Below, one piece after another: positions 8,145 to 17,100 of a stretch of DNA of 64,000 nucleotides. Both the position numbers and the translations under genes were made by a program. Position 1 is the stretch's first letter; each line of letters starts with the position of its first letter. A model generated the notes under the pieces. That model was not told where the DNA came from. It worked only from the letters and a program-made list of their open reading frames with translations, and did not search any database. Source of the DNA: Paenibacillus auburnensis (lineage in GTDB: Bacteria; Bacillota; Bacilli; Paenibacillales; Paenibacillaceae); contig NZ_CAKMMG010000004.1 of assembly GCF_927798115.1 (NCBI RefSeq), forward strand, positions 124,001 through 188,000, in the 5' to 3' direction.

Positions 8145-8294
8145 CACAACACCTCCTGCTTGGCTATGTAACATACATCCACATATAAACTCTCTACTTT
8201 GAAATTGGCCATGACCATAGTAAATGTTCAACTTCCGGCCGCAGCTTGTCTGCTGAGTTACTCCATCCTTATGACCTTACAATCCCTCCTCCAA

Positions 8295-8334
8295 CACAAA
8301 AAAGCACACTCCCCTATTGCTGGAGAGTGTGCTT
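8295..8334 (-). terminator. Intrinsic terminator after the 8357-8767 gene
   Basis: The stem AAGCACACTC (8302-8311) pairs with GAGTGTGCTT (8325-8334) around a 13-nt loop. An A-run at 8298-8303 on the plus strand gives the T-tract for minus-strand transcripts. It lies about 20 bp past the stop of the upstream gene and 150 bp before comFA, so comFA must have its own promoter or depend on read-through. Confidence 0.8.
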
Positions 8335-8356
8335 CACCCGTTCCTTGCATATTTAG

Positions 8357-8767
8357 TCAGCATTCGCCGCGTCTTGATTGCGATCCCCCTCTTCCCGGCA
8401 TCCGCAAATCGATAACGATCTCCCGCTGGTATTCATCCTCGCCCGCTATGGGGCGAAAATGCATCAATGGTGCAATATCAATTGCAGAACCGCTGTATGC
8501 CAACTTAGTGGCTACTGCTAATGTCTCATCCTTCGATTCATCATCCAGCACAGTCACCTGATGCAGTTTTCCAGTCCAAAAAGCATGAAAAGCCAGCATC
8601 CGAATGTACCCTTCAATAACTGCTTCATGATTGCGTGTGATCAAAAAATAATGAATCCGCTTACCGGACCGCATGACCCTTCGGGTCTGTTCCTGGTAAT
8701 GCAGGATGTGAATGAGGATCACCGCAGATGCGTAAACAGCCACAATCCATATTAACTGGGCTACCAT
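8357..8767 (-). CDS. Small membrane-anchored protein with a glycosyltransferase-2-like start
   Basis: A 136-residue protein with one N-terminal hydrophobic helix (about residues 3-22, LIWIVAVYASAVILIHIL) followed by a soluble stretch. HYFLITRNHEAVIEGYIRML and VTVLDDESKDETLAVATKLA resemble the first beta-alpha-beta unit of GT-A/GT2 glycosyltransferases. The rest of such an enzyme (DXD, acceptor loop) is missing, so catalysis is doubtful. The ATG at 8767 has AGGAGG 9 nt upstream, and a sigma-A-like promoter lies at 8882-8911. It occupies the place of degV (yviA) between degU and comFA in B. subtilis but is unrelated to DegV. Function unknown. Confidence 0.7.
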   Translation of the reverse strand: MVAQLIWIVAVYASAVILIHILHYQEQTRRVMRSGKRIHYFLITRNHEAVIEGYIRMLAFHAFWTGKLHQVTVLDDESKDETLAVATKLAYSGSAIDIAPLMHFRPIAGEDEYQREIVIDLRMPGRGGSQSRRGEC

Positions 8768-9102
8768 GGAGATGCACCTCCTCTTTATACCGACACTATA
8801 TGCCGGTGTTACAAGGTCGGTGACTGCCCATGGTTTCTTGAAGCCGATAAAGCCCCGCCTGCTCTGTTCCCAGTGTGATAATTAATATCTTCCAGGCGCA
8901 CACGGGGTCAAATTCTCTATAGCCGGGTACATAATTAAATCAGCATTTTGCAAAATTCGAATATATAAAACGCCCTAAGTTCATTTTATATAACTGCGAC
9001 TGAAACAATACGTTGGCTTGAGCCAGACTGCAGCCCTTACGTTATGTAATGTTGTTCCGGATCAGTTGGATTCTCCAAAACGCTCAGTTAAAATTAAGCC
9101 GG
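8768..9102. other. Intergenic region between degU and the 8357-8767 gene
   Basis: These 335 bp hold no convincing coding frame. They contain the candidate promoter at 8882-8911 for the small membrane protein. I see no hairpin plus T-run after the degU stop, so where degSU transcription ends is unclear. Confidence 0.6.
8882..8911 (-). promoter_or_regulatory. Candidate sigma-A promoter for the 8357-8767 gene
   Basis: Minus-strand TTGACC (8906-8911), an 18-nt spacer and TATTAA (8882-8887). The -35 matches 5 of 6 bases. It lies about 115 bp before the ATG at 8767. Confidence 0.4.
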
Positions 9103-9825
9103 TTACAGCGTGACCCAGCCATATTTGATCGAATTGATTACAGCCTGTGTACGGTCATCCACTTCCATTTTTTGCAGGATGCTGCTGACATGGTTCTTAA
9201 CGGTTTTCTCGCTGATAAAGAGGTATTCCCCAATATTCTTATTGCTCTTGCCTTCGGCCATCAGCCGCAGAACCTCAGCTTCACGGCGGGTCAGCGGATT
9301 GTTGTCACCAGCGACAAATTTAACGCCCGCTTCCTTCACCGGGGTTTCGGCCATTGCCCCTGTCTCATTAAGATAGGTCATGCGGCGCAGCTGGTTAATC
9401 AGCTTGCCTGTAACCTTCGGATGAATGAAGGCATGACCCTCGCAGACAGAGCGTATGGCATTAATGAGCGACTCCGCCTCCATATCCTTGAGCAAATAGC
9501 CGTTGGCACCCTTGCGCAGCGTTTCGAACACATAACTCTCATCATCATGAATCGATAAAATAATGACCTTAACATCCGGGAACATCTCCCGCAGCTTTTG
9601 TGTAGCCTCTACACCGTTCTCGATAGGCATGTTGATATCCATCAGTACGATGTCAGGCTTATTGACGTTACAAAACTCCAGTACCTGGATGCCGTCTCCA
9701 CATTCCCCGATGACTTCAATGTCATCCTCCATATTTAAAATTCGTTTAAGCCCTTCACGAAACAATTGATGATCATCGGCCAAAAGAACTTTTATAGGCG
9801 ATTTACCAGAGATTTGGTTCTCCAT
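9103..9825 (-). CDS. degU: DegU response regulator
   Basis: A 240-residue NarL/LuxR-type regulator. The receiver domain shows the acidic pair D17-D18 ([10 protein letters not shown]) and the phosphoacceptor D63 (IVLMDINMP). The C-terminal HTH is [20 protein letters not shown] followed by [12 protein letters not shown]. DegU controls exoenzymes, competence, motility and biofilm genes according to its phosphorylation state. The ATG at 9825 has AAGGAG 7 nt upstream; that site lies in the tail of degS, which ends 4 bp earlier. Orientation and pairing with degS match Bacillus. The DNA-binding helix is intact. The neighbouring comF and flagellar genes are among its known targets in B. subtilis. Confidence 0.96.
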   Translation of the reverse strand: MENQISGKSPIKVLLADDHQLFREGLKRILNMEDDIEVIGECGDGIQVLEFCNVNKPDIVLMDINMPIENGVEATQKLREMFPDVKVIILSIHDDESYVFETLRKGANGYLLKDMEAESLINAIRSVCEGHAFIHPKVTGKLINQLRRMTYLNETGAMAETPVKEAGVKFVAGDNNPLTRREAEVLRLMAEGKSNKNIGEYLFISEKTVKNHVSSILQKMEVDDRTQAVINSIKYGWVTL

Positions 9826-9829
9826 CACA

Positions 9830-11002
9830 TTACTCCTTCCCCTTTTCCACATTCGTCGGAATGTGAATTACGATTGTTGTGCCTTGATTTTCTGCAGACT
9901 CTATTTCCATTCTTCCTTCGAGTAACTCTACGCGCTCCCGCATACCTACCAGCCCAAAACTTTCACGGCTGCCCTGCTCACTTACCTTCTTCACATTAAA
10001 CCCTACTCCGTTATCCTTCACCACAATTTTGATCAGCTGCGCCTGATAAGTGATTTCTACCAGCACATAACTCGGGTATGCGTGCTTGGCGGCATTCGAC
10101 AAGCCTTCCTGAACAAGGCGATAGACTGCGGCTTCCATGGCTGAAGATAAACGATGCTCCTTACCTCTCGTTTCAAAGGCGGTTCGGATCTTCGTCTTCT
10201 CCTCATAATCATGCACATATTTCCGCAGCGTTGGAATCAAGCCAAGATCATCGAGCGCCATCGGACGCAAGTTGAAAATCACTTTACGCATTTCCTCCAG
10301 GCTGTAACGAACCTGCCCTTTTAAATCTATTATTTCGTCCTGCACTAGCCCAAATTCCTGCTTCACCAGCATTCTTTCTACAATTTCCGTCCTAAGGACT
10401 AAATTCGCCAGCATTTGAGCAGGACCGTCATGAATTTCCCGGGCAATTCTTTTCCGTTCCTCTTCTTGCGCCAAAATTATTTTAAGTCCGATCATTTGTC
10501 TATTCTTCGCAGTTTCGACAATTCTCGTCACTTGTCCCATTTCTCCGGACAGATATTCAATAACAACACTCATTTGCGAACCGATCGATTCTGCACGCTC
10601 TACCGAATTTTCGACACTGCGCACCCGCAGCTGCAGTTCGTCCCGCCTGCTTCGAAGATAGATTTCCCGTTCTCTTGTCATCATGAGTTCAAGCTGAAGC
10701 TCAGTGGCCTTCTCATAAGCAATCCGGATGTCTTTCTCCGAATAGCGGACAAAATCACGGCTGACTTCCGTCAGCCGGATCCGGGAGCGGTGGTATTGCA
10801 GCTCCAGCTTGTCCACCTTTTGCAATGTTTCATCCGTTTCTTCCATGACCCTCTGCAGTTCTTTGGTGAGTGCAACAAGCTCATCCCGTGCAACCTGCAA
10901 TATTTCAAAAATCTGATACTTGCTGCTCTCCATCACGTCGATGGTATTCTTAATGACGCGATCTATCGCATCGGCTTGAAATTCCACGGATGCTTGCCCC
11001 AT
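9830..11002 (-). CDS. degS: DegS sensor histidine kinase
   Basis: A 390-residue cytoplasmic HPK7/NarX-type kinase with no membrane segment. Residues about 30-150 are a long coiled coil (the DegS sensory domain). The phosphoacceptor H191 lies in REIHDGPAQML, and the HATPase domain shows EGLSNAAKHA, DNGVGF and GLVGMRERV. It autophosphorylates and transfers to DegU encoded 4 bp downstream. The ATG at 11002 has no good SD: the nearest purine run, AAAGGAAAG, is about 25 nt away inside a perfect inverted repeat (11016-11037). The upstream glycosidase-like gene ends only 43 bp away, so degS may be co-transcribed with it or have a promoter inside its 3' end. Confidence 0.95.
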   Translation of the reverse strand: MGQASVEFQADAIDRVIKNTIDVMESSKYQIFEILQVARDELVALTKELQRVMEETDETLQKVDKLELQYHRSRIRLTEVSRDFVRYSEKDIRIAYEKATELQLELMMTREREIYLRSRRDELQLRVRSVENSVERAESIGSQMSVVIEYLSGEMGQVTRIVETAKNRQMIGLKIILAQEEERKRIAREIHDGPAQMLANLVLRTEIVERMLVKQEFGLVQDEIIDLKGQVRYSLEEMRKVIFNLRPMALDDLGLIPTLRKYVHDYEEKTKIRTAFETRGKEHRLSSAMEAAVYRLVQEGLSNAAKHAYPSYVLVEITYQAQLIKIVVKDNGVGFNVKKVSEQGSRESFGLVGMRERVELLEGRMEIESAENQGTTIVIHIPTNVEKGKE

Positions 11003-11015
11003 TTCTATCGGATCG

Positions 11016-11037
11016 TATTAAAGGCTTTCCTTTAATA
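11016..11037. repeat. Perfect inverted repeat just upstream of degS
   Basis: TATTAAAGG (11016-11024) and CCTTTAATA (11029-11037) are separated by CTTT. It occupies most of the 43-bp gap between the stop of the upstream gene and the degS start, and it contains the only purine-rich ribosome-binding-site candidate. There is no T-run, so it does not look like a standard terminator. Confidence 0.8.
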
Positions 11038-11045
11038 TTACCATA

Positions 11046-13778
11046 TCACGATTCGATAGTTACGGTCTTCGTTTTCTGTTCCCATTTTACAGTCAATCCG
11101 AGCTGTTCTGAGACGAGGCGAAGAGGTACTAAAGTCCTGCCATCTAGGATTAAAGGAGCTACTTCAGCGCTTTGACGCTTCCCGTTTAGAATAAATTCCT
11201 TCTTATTTACTGTCAGATCAAGCGCCTTGGCACCACGCAGCACCATGATTTTCTTAGTGCTCTGATCCCAGGCGGCACTTCCGCCAAAAGCATCCAGCAC
11301 ATATTTTATCGGCACATATGTGGTATCATTCTTGACGATCGGAGCTACATCAATCGACTTCTTAGTCCCATTGACCATCATTGCTTTGGAGCCGATGATC
11401 ATTGCTGCGGAGCCATTTGGAAGCCCGGCTTCGCTGGACAGCGAAGGCATCACGAAGGAAAGATTATCGAAAGCAACAGTACCTGTCTTAGCCCGTTCAT
11501 CCTGTCCTTCTTCTACATTCACTACGTACACTCTTTTCAGCGACGCAGGGAATTTAATTCCTGATCCTGACAAATCAATGTTCAGGCTCTTCCAACCGTT
11601 CCAGTCAATGACTTTAGCAAGATCAATATAGGCTGTTGCTCCAGCGCTGTCCACAACTTCTGCCCGCAGCCAGTTAAGGCTCATATCCCCCATCACATCA
11701 AGTGACATCGAAGTGGCAGCTGCCGGAATGCTCTTGCCGGAGGATCCGTTAAGCTGGGCATAGGCATACATTTTACCGCTGCCGGCAGTCATGTCATAGC
11801 TGAGTGACAACACTTTGGAACCTGCCCGCTCCGCCGTTCCAGCCACGATTGCGGCCGTTCCAGTGACACTACTCACGTTCGAAGTAAAGGCGATCGGATA
11901 GGTTACATTATCAAAGTTCTCCCATGGTGTAGCCGCTGCAGTCGATAAAACAACCGCAGTACTGAACCCGTCGTACCGGGCAATCGCATACCCTGTGGTG
12001 ACCCCGGCATTCACCGATTCAACCGTCAGCTTGCCATCCTGCACATTACCCTTGAACCCGACAAATTCCCATTTCAACGCTGAATTCGGCACAGCCAGTG
12101 TCGCACCGCTTTTAGCAGTTGCTGTTACGGGTACGGAGACCGAGGCACCAGCTGCCAGAGGAGCTGTAGCCGTCCCTGCCGTCAGGCTGGCAAGATCGTC
12201 GCCGCCTAAAACGGTAACCTTCGCAGAGGCACTTGCAGCGCCGCTGGTCGCGGTCAGTGTAACTGTTCCTGCTTTGACACCCGTAACTTCGCCTGCACTC
12301 ACTGTAGCACTGCCACCGCTGGATACCCATGCCGGATTGGCCGACGCTAAATCTATCGGATTATAATACGTATCATAGCCTTTTAACGTAAAGGTTGCTT
12401 TTTGCCCGATCAGAAGTGCTGAGCTGCCGCTGATCTTTATTCCTTTTACCTCTCCCTGAGGAGCTAATGTGTAGACTCCCAGGCCGTTGACAATGCTGCG
12501 CTGCTCCGTGCCATATTCCGTATTAAAGGTAAGCTTAGTCGACGTTTCAGCCAGCGGACGGTCTACCATGGTCGTAGAGCCCCCTCCGTCCAGATTCAAT
12601 CCTTTCCAGACACCGATGTTTGTCATGAATGATTGTAGTTCTGTCAGCGACATACCTGCACTATTGGCATTATCCTCCACTGCAATGACATATACGTAAC
12701 GGCCATCCTGGGAATAACCAAGTGCTGTACGGGCCCGGTAGCCGCCGATACTGCTCGTCGACCGCGAGAAGGTGGCTGCTTTACCGTTGTTGACCAGGAT
12801 GGTATGCCCGCCAATCATCATTTGCAGGCTTGCCGGATCAACAGTTTGCTGTGTCGTTTTTGATTTTAAGGAATACACACTGCTCAGTTTCTGACCTACT
12901 GCCAGATGAGCTTTGACGAACTGTGCTGCAAGCCCGTGTGTCCGCAGGATGTATGCCCCTTCTGGAACTGCCATCGGCAATGCTGCATCTAATGAGATTT
13001 GAGTGATCGTATCATTCTCTACCAGTACCTCCGTTGGTGTGGTAGAGCTATTCTTCGGCCGGGCCAGTGCGGTCCAGGCATCCGTATAGAGATAGGCAGC
13101 ATTGGCGTGACTGTATGTAGAACTGCCGCCTTCAGGGCTGTAAGCCCCTTTATTAATACCTGACAGCGGAAACTGTGCACCGTCCTCAGCTGTGACCAGT
13201 CCTTCAAAAGTATACTCGTCGATCACCGGCTGGCGGTCTTTGGTCACTGCAAAAGCGTACATTCCATCAAGCTGTGAGGGTGTAGAAACCACAACCCCGC
13301 TTGAAATTTGTCCCCCTATCGGCGCACCTTCGCCGCCGGTGTTGAAATAATCACCGTTAACTGCAGCTACTGCCCCGGTTTCAGCTGCCATACCGCCAGT
13401 GCTTTGACGGGTAGTCAGGTTGCCGCCCTTTCCGGTCATTACATCAAGGGATACATAAGGATTACTCAAGTCTACACGGATGACATCAGCCAGCCCGGTA
13501 GCGTTTATGCCCGAACGTTGTGTTGTGAACTTATATTTCATCATCATCGCACCAGAAGTGATTACTTCTTCACCCAGCTTGGTCACTGTAAAAGAACTCG
13601 CTGCTGCCTGGGCTACTGGTATAGTAGTGGATCCCCATCCAGGCAGTCCTTCGCTTCCGATTACCGGCATGATCCAGAGTACACCGGCCAATGATGCCGC
13701 AATCCAGCGTTTGGCAGGTAACCTTCTTCCCCCCTGTGTATGCTCTTCGTTTCTCTTTTCCATGGAAACTTCATTCAT
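11046..13778 (-). CDS. Secreted phosphodiester glycosidase-like protein with Ig-like and copper-amine-oxidase-N modules
   Basis: A 910-residue exported protein. Residues about 22-58 form a signal sequence (AKRWIAASLAGVLWIMPVIG ... AQAAA). The NAGPA/DUF2233 domain (about 100-430) shows the hallmarks NGDYF and LDGGGSTTMV. A bacterial Ig-like domain follows (about 440-530, VKGIKISGSSALLIGQKATF), then a beta-sandwich region (about 640-790). The C-terminal ~100 residues are a copper amine oxidase N-terminal-like stalk repeat (YVPIKYVLDAFGGSAAWDQ; LVPLRLVSEQLGLTVKWEQ), common in Paenibacillus wall proteins. Such NAGPA-family proteins cleave or bind glycosidic phosphodiesters; a role on teichoic-type polymers is inference. 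The ATG at 13778 has GGGAG upstream. Confidence 0.82.
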   Translation of the reverse strand: MNEVSMEKRNEEHTQGGRRLPAKRWIAASLAGVLWIMPVIGSEGLPGWGSTTIPVAQAAASSFTVTKLGEEVITSGAMMMKYKFTTQRSGINATGLADVIRVDLSNPYVSLDVMTGKGGNLTTRQSTGGMAAETGAVAAVNGDYFNTGGEGAPIGGQISSGVVVSTPSQLDGMYAFAVTKDRQPVIDEYTFEGLVTAEDGAQFPLSGINKGAYSPEGGSSTYSHANAAYLYTDAWTALARPKNSSTTPTEVLVENDTITQISLDAALPMAVPEGAYILRTHGLAAQFVKAHLAVGQKLSSVYSLKSKTTQQTVDPASLQMMIGGHTILVNNGKAATFSRSTSSIGGYRARTALGYSQDGRYVYVIAVEDNANSAGMSLTELQSFMTNIGVWKGLNLDGGGSTTMVDRPLAETSTKLTFNTEYGTEQRSIVNGLGVYTLAPQGEVKGIKISGSSALLIGQKATFTLKGYDTYYNPIDLASANPAWVSSGGSATVSAGEVTGVKAGTVTLTATSGAASASAKVTVLGGDDLASLTAGTATAPLAAGASVSVPVTATAKSGATLAVPNSALKWEFVGFKGNVQDGKLTVESVNAGVTTGYAIARYDGFSTAVVLSTAAATPWENFDNVTYPIAFTSNVSSVTGTAAIVAGTAERAGSKVLSLSYDMTAGSGKMYAYAQLNGSSGKSIPAAATSMSLDVMGDMSLNWLRAEVVDSAGATAYIDLAKVIDWNGWKSLNIDLSGSGIKFPASLKRVYVVNVEEGQDERAKTGTVAFDNLSFVMPSLSSEAGLPNGSAAMIIGSKAMMVNGTKKSIDVAPIVKNDTTYVPIKYVLDAFGGSAAWDQSTKKIMVLRGAKALDLTVNKKEFILNGKRQSAEVAPLILDGRTLVPLRLVSEQLGLTVKWEQKTKTVTIES

Positions 13779-13819
13779 TTCAGTGTAACTCTCCCATCTC
13801 TTTTTTTAATATAAGTTCT

Positions 13820-13848
13820 CTGATATCCGCATCTATTTTTCCAGTCAA
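13820..13848 (-). promoter_or_regulatory. Candidate sigma-A promoter for the glycosidase-like gene
   Basis: Minus-strand TTGACT (13843-13848), a 17-nt spacer and TATCAG (13820-13825), about 42 bp before the ATG. The -35 is good and the -10 matches 4 of 6. Confidence 0.4.
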
Positions 13849-13965
13849 AGAACAGGCTTCCATTTTTCCTTAACACTTTAATAGACTGAAATGAAGCCAA
13901 AAAGTTGCGAAGTTTGCTAGATTCCGCCCGATTTAATAGCCTGGTAAGTCTATGCAGATATAAGA

Positions 13966-14007
13966 AGAAACGGCTGTGCCATCCTATTAGGGAAGGTATC
14001 CGTTTCT
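13966..14007 (-). repeat. Dispersed intergenic inverted repeat, copy A
   Basis: AGAAACGG (13966-13973) and CCGTTTCT (14000-14007) flank a partly self-complementary centre. It shares arms, orientation and flanks (GAAAGAGAA, CTTATCTTA) with copy C at 44333-44365, and arms with copies B (33972-34012) and D (46413-46454). Confidence 0.75.
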
Positions 14008-14060
14008 GCTTGAAAGAGAAATAGAGTTTATTGGGCTAAACAAATAAGTGCTTATCTTAG

Positions 14061-14090
14061 CACAAAAAAAGCCCCGCAAAGCGGGGCTTT
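14061..14090 (-). terminator. Intrinsic terminator of the 14111-18127 SLH gene
   Basis: The perfect stem AAAGCCCCGC/GCGGGGCTTT has a 3-nt loop. The A-run at 14064-14070 supplies the minus-strand T-tract. It lies 20 bp past the stop codon. Confidence 0.9.
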
Positions 14091-14110
14091 AGCTTGATAT
14101 CTTGTTTTAT

Positions 14111-17100
14111 CTATAGGAAACCTGCCATACCGAGCATACGCTGCAGCATCACCGCCGCCTGGGCCCTGGTAGCGTTACCTTGCGGCTGAAATTCAGTGGT
14201 AGTCATTCCCAGTATAATTCCTTCCTGTACAGCCTTGGCGACAAATTCAGCACTTGCATTCTGGATTTTACCTCTGTCTTTGAAGGCACTTAACGCAGAT
14301 GAAGTAGAGCCGCTTAGTGTGATCGGATTCTTCGTATATTCCATAGCGCGGATAATCATGATTGCCAGCTGTTCACGGGTAATATTATCATTCGGCCGGA
14401 AGGTACCGTCTGTATTCCCTGTAATAATACCCGCTTTAGCCGCTGCCCCAATATAATCACCTGTCTGGGTGGAAGGCTGAACATCTCTGAATTGCTGTGC
14501 AGTCACCCTGTCCCCCAGCAGCCCCAGTCCCCTGCTGAGCATTACTGCAAATTCAGCGCGGGTTATCTTCAGTTCAGGCTTAAACGCGGTACCGTAACTG
14601 CTGTCGATAATATTTTTGGCAGCAAGTAAATCTACAGTCGACTTTGCCCAGTGCTTGCTCATATCGGTAAAGCTGCGTGTTGAGAGGAACGTGCCGACTA
14701 CCTGATTGCCTGTTGTACTGGCCTTGATTACAGTATAACTTCCGGCGGTGCTGATCTTGGTAGGCAGATAAGCAGCATCATAATAGGCAAGATCTAATCG
14801 GGCCGCTGATACCTGGTCATTATTCAATGTTGAAGTCGTGCGCACTGAATACTCTCCCGGTACAGTAAGAACAGTACCATTGGAATAATTGCCGCTGACC
14901 ACAGCGCTCAATCGGATATCGGTCAAGCTGGTTACAGGTTGCAATCCTTGTGTTCTAAGCTTTTGCTCGAAAGGCGTGTATGTGCCGGTTGGAACCTTCT
15001 CCAGCCGGAGTACAAGCGATATCGTGTTGCTGTCTGCGATAAGGTTTGCGGCAAGGCTGTTCATATTGATATCATCCAGCGCCAGCGTAAACATGCTGTC
15101 ACCGTAGCGAACCCCGAATGTCGATTTACTGTTACGGTTTACGGCATCCAACAGCGGCTTGAGCGGTACTGACACATAGGCGGCTAGCTCTGTTGAAGGA
15201 ACTTCAAATACTAAGGATGGCGTACCCAGCTTATTAAGATATTCATAGCTGGCAACCAGGCGATCCGTGGTTAGCGTATATCTTTTGAGCGACTGGCTGT
15301 AAACAGAACGATCATCTGCCGCAGAAGCGGAGTCGCTCTTGAGCAGCGGATATTCCTTCCCAAATTCACCTGCAGTGAGCGTACCCAGATAGGAAGGACG
15401 GCTACCCGTTGTGGTGGTTCCCCCAGTCAGGTTCTGAACGGAAAGTGCTGTAAATGACGCAAGAGCATTCCCGCTAACATCAAAAATGCCTCCAGCTCCT
15501 GTCATATAGGACAGGTCAACGGCTTGTCCGGTTTTAACTACTGTAGACAGCACCAATTTCAGGGTTGCTCCGGAAACATTGAAAGATTGTACCCCTACCA
15601 TACTTCCGTCTACTCTGACTGCGAATTGCCCGGCATACAGTGACGTACTGGCCTGCATACTTTTACTGAAAGTAACGGTAAGCTCATCACCAGTGATGGT
15701 TGCTGAGCTGATATTCGGCACTGTCGTTACACTGCTTCCCGAGATAGAGACAGGTTGTAGATTAATGTAGGCTGCCCTGTTGCCATTGAGATCGCTGATT
15801 CCGGCAGTCCCCGGAACATAAGAGATTGTGGTATAACTGGTCGTGGTAAGCGTGCTCTCTACAGTAAGTGTTACTTGATTTCCGCTTACGGCTACGTTGG
15901 TTACATAGTTAGGCGTGCTTCCTACCAGCACTGAGAACTGACTGATCATCGGCAGATTGCCCGGGGATAATCCTTCATTATAAGTAAGTATAATCTGCTT
16001 GCCTGAACCGACTGCGCTCTGATATACCGGAGCGGTCGTGTCGCTGGTGTTGCGAATATAGAAATCGCTGAAGTTTGTTATATTCTGACCGTACTGATCC
16101 TGCAGCGGGTAAGAGCCGGCGATGTAGGTTATCCGGACTGCCTGACCGCTGGATGCTACATTGTTTACGCCTAAAGTAATTGAAGAACCACTAGAGCTAA
16201 CAGAATTAACGCCCAATGAAACGCCGTCTGCATATACATAGAACTGGCCATAGCCAGCTGTAGAAGCAGTTCTCAGCGAATCATTAAAATTCAAAATTAC
16301 AGTCTTTCCAGACAACGTTCCGTCTTTGGGTGTAGGCAATGCTGATTGAACCGAATTCGTTACCTGCCGCGATGAAAAACTGTTTGCCGTATTTCCGCTC
16401 AAGTCTTGAATCGTTCTCAAGCCGCCTGAATAGGAGATCTTAACAATTTGCCCTACAGCTACACCCGTGCTGAGCGTCACATATACGCTGTCTCCCTGAA
16501 TGTAAATACCTTCGATCGCTCTTTTCTCATCATTGACCGTTACTGAAAAACTGCTCATAAGCAGTGCTACCGATGAATTCAGCGGTTCATCATATTTTAA
16601 ACGGATTGTACGATTATTCTCGAGCACTGCTGAAGAGAGTACAGGAGCCGATTTATCCAAAGCAATCGTCTTGAAGCTCCATGCGTTTTTACCGTTAATG
16701 CCTTCGTATTGGTTATTGTTGCTGTCAACAAATGCCCCTTTGGCGATATCAATATAATAGGTAGTGTCATTCTCCAGTGTTGTGGAAGGTACTATCACAT
16801 ATTCCTTGGAATTAGTACCTGGAACTACCGATACAGCTGTTGTAAGTTTCGTTCCGCTGCTTTTATACAGAGCTACTCCACTCTCAGCGGTTAAAGTTGC
16901 CGCCTGATTGAATGCAATCTTAATGGGTTGACTCATACCTACAGACTCACTACGGTCAGCCGGACTAAGCGCTGTTACGCCAAATCCCGTAAGCGAAGTG
17001 GTCGTGAAGCTCCAGGTATAAGCTCCAGAGGCAGGGAAAATATTTCCGTCCTGATCATAAAAGGCCCCTTGCGGAATAGTCACCGTATACTGCGTATTGC

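Larger units (their letters stand above)
13779..14110. other. Intergenic region upstream of the 11046-13778 gene
   Basis: These 332 bp contain no gene. They hold, from right to left, the terminator of the next gene (14061-14090), one copy of the dispersed AGAAACGG/CCGTTTCT element (13966-14007), and a candidate promoter (13820-13848). Confidence 0.7.
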
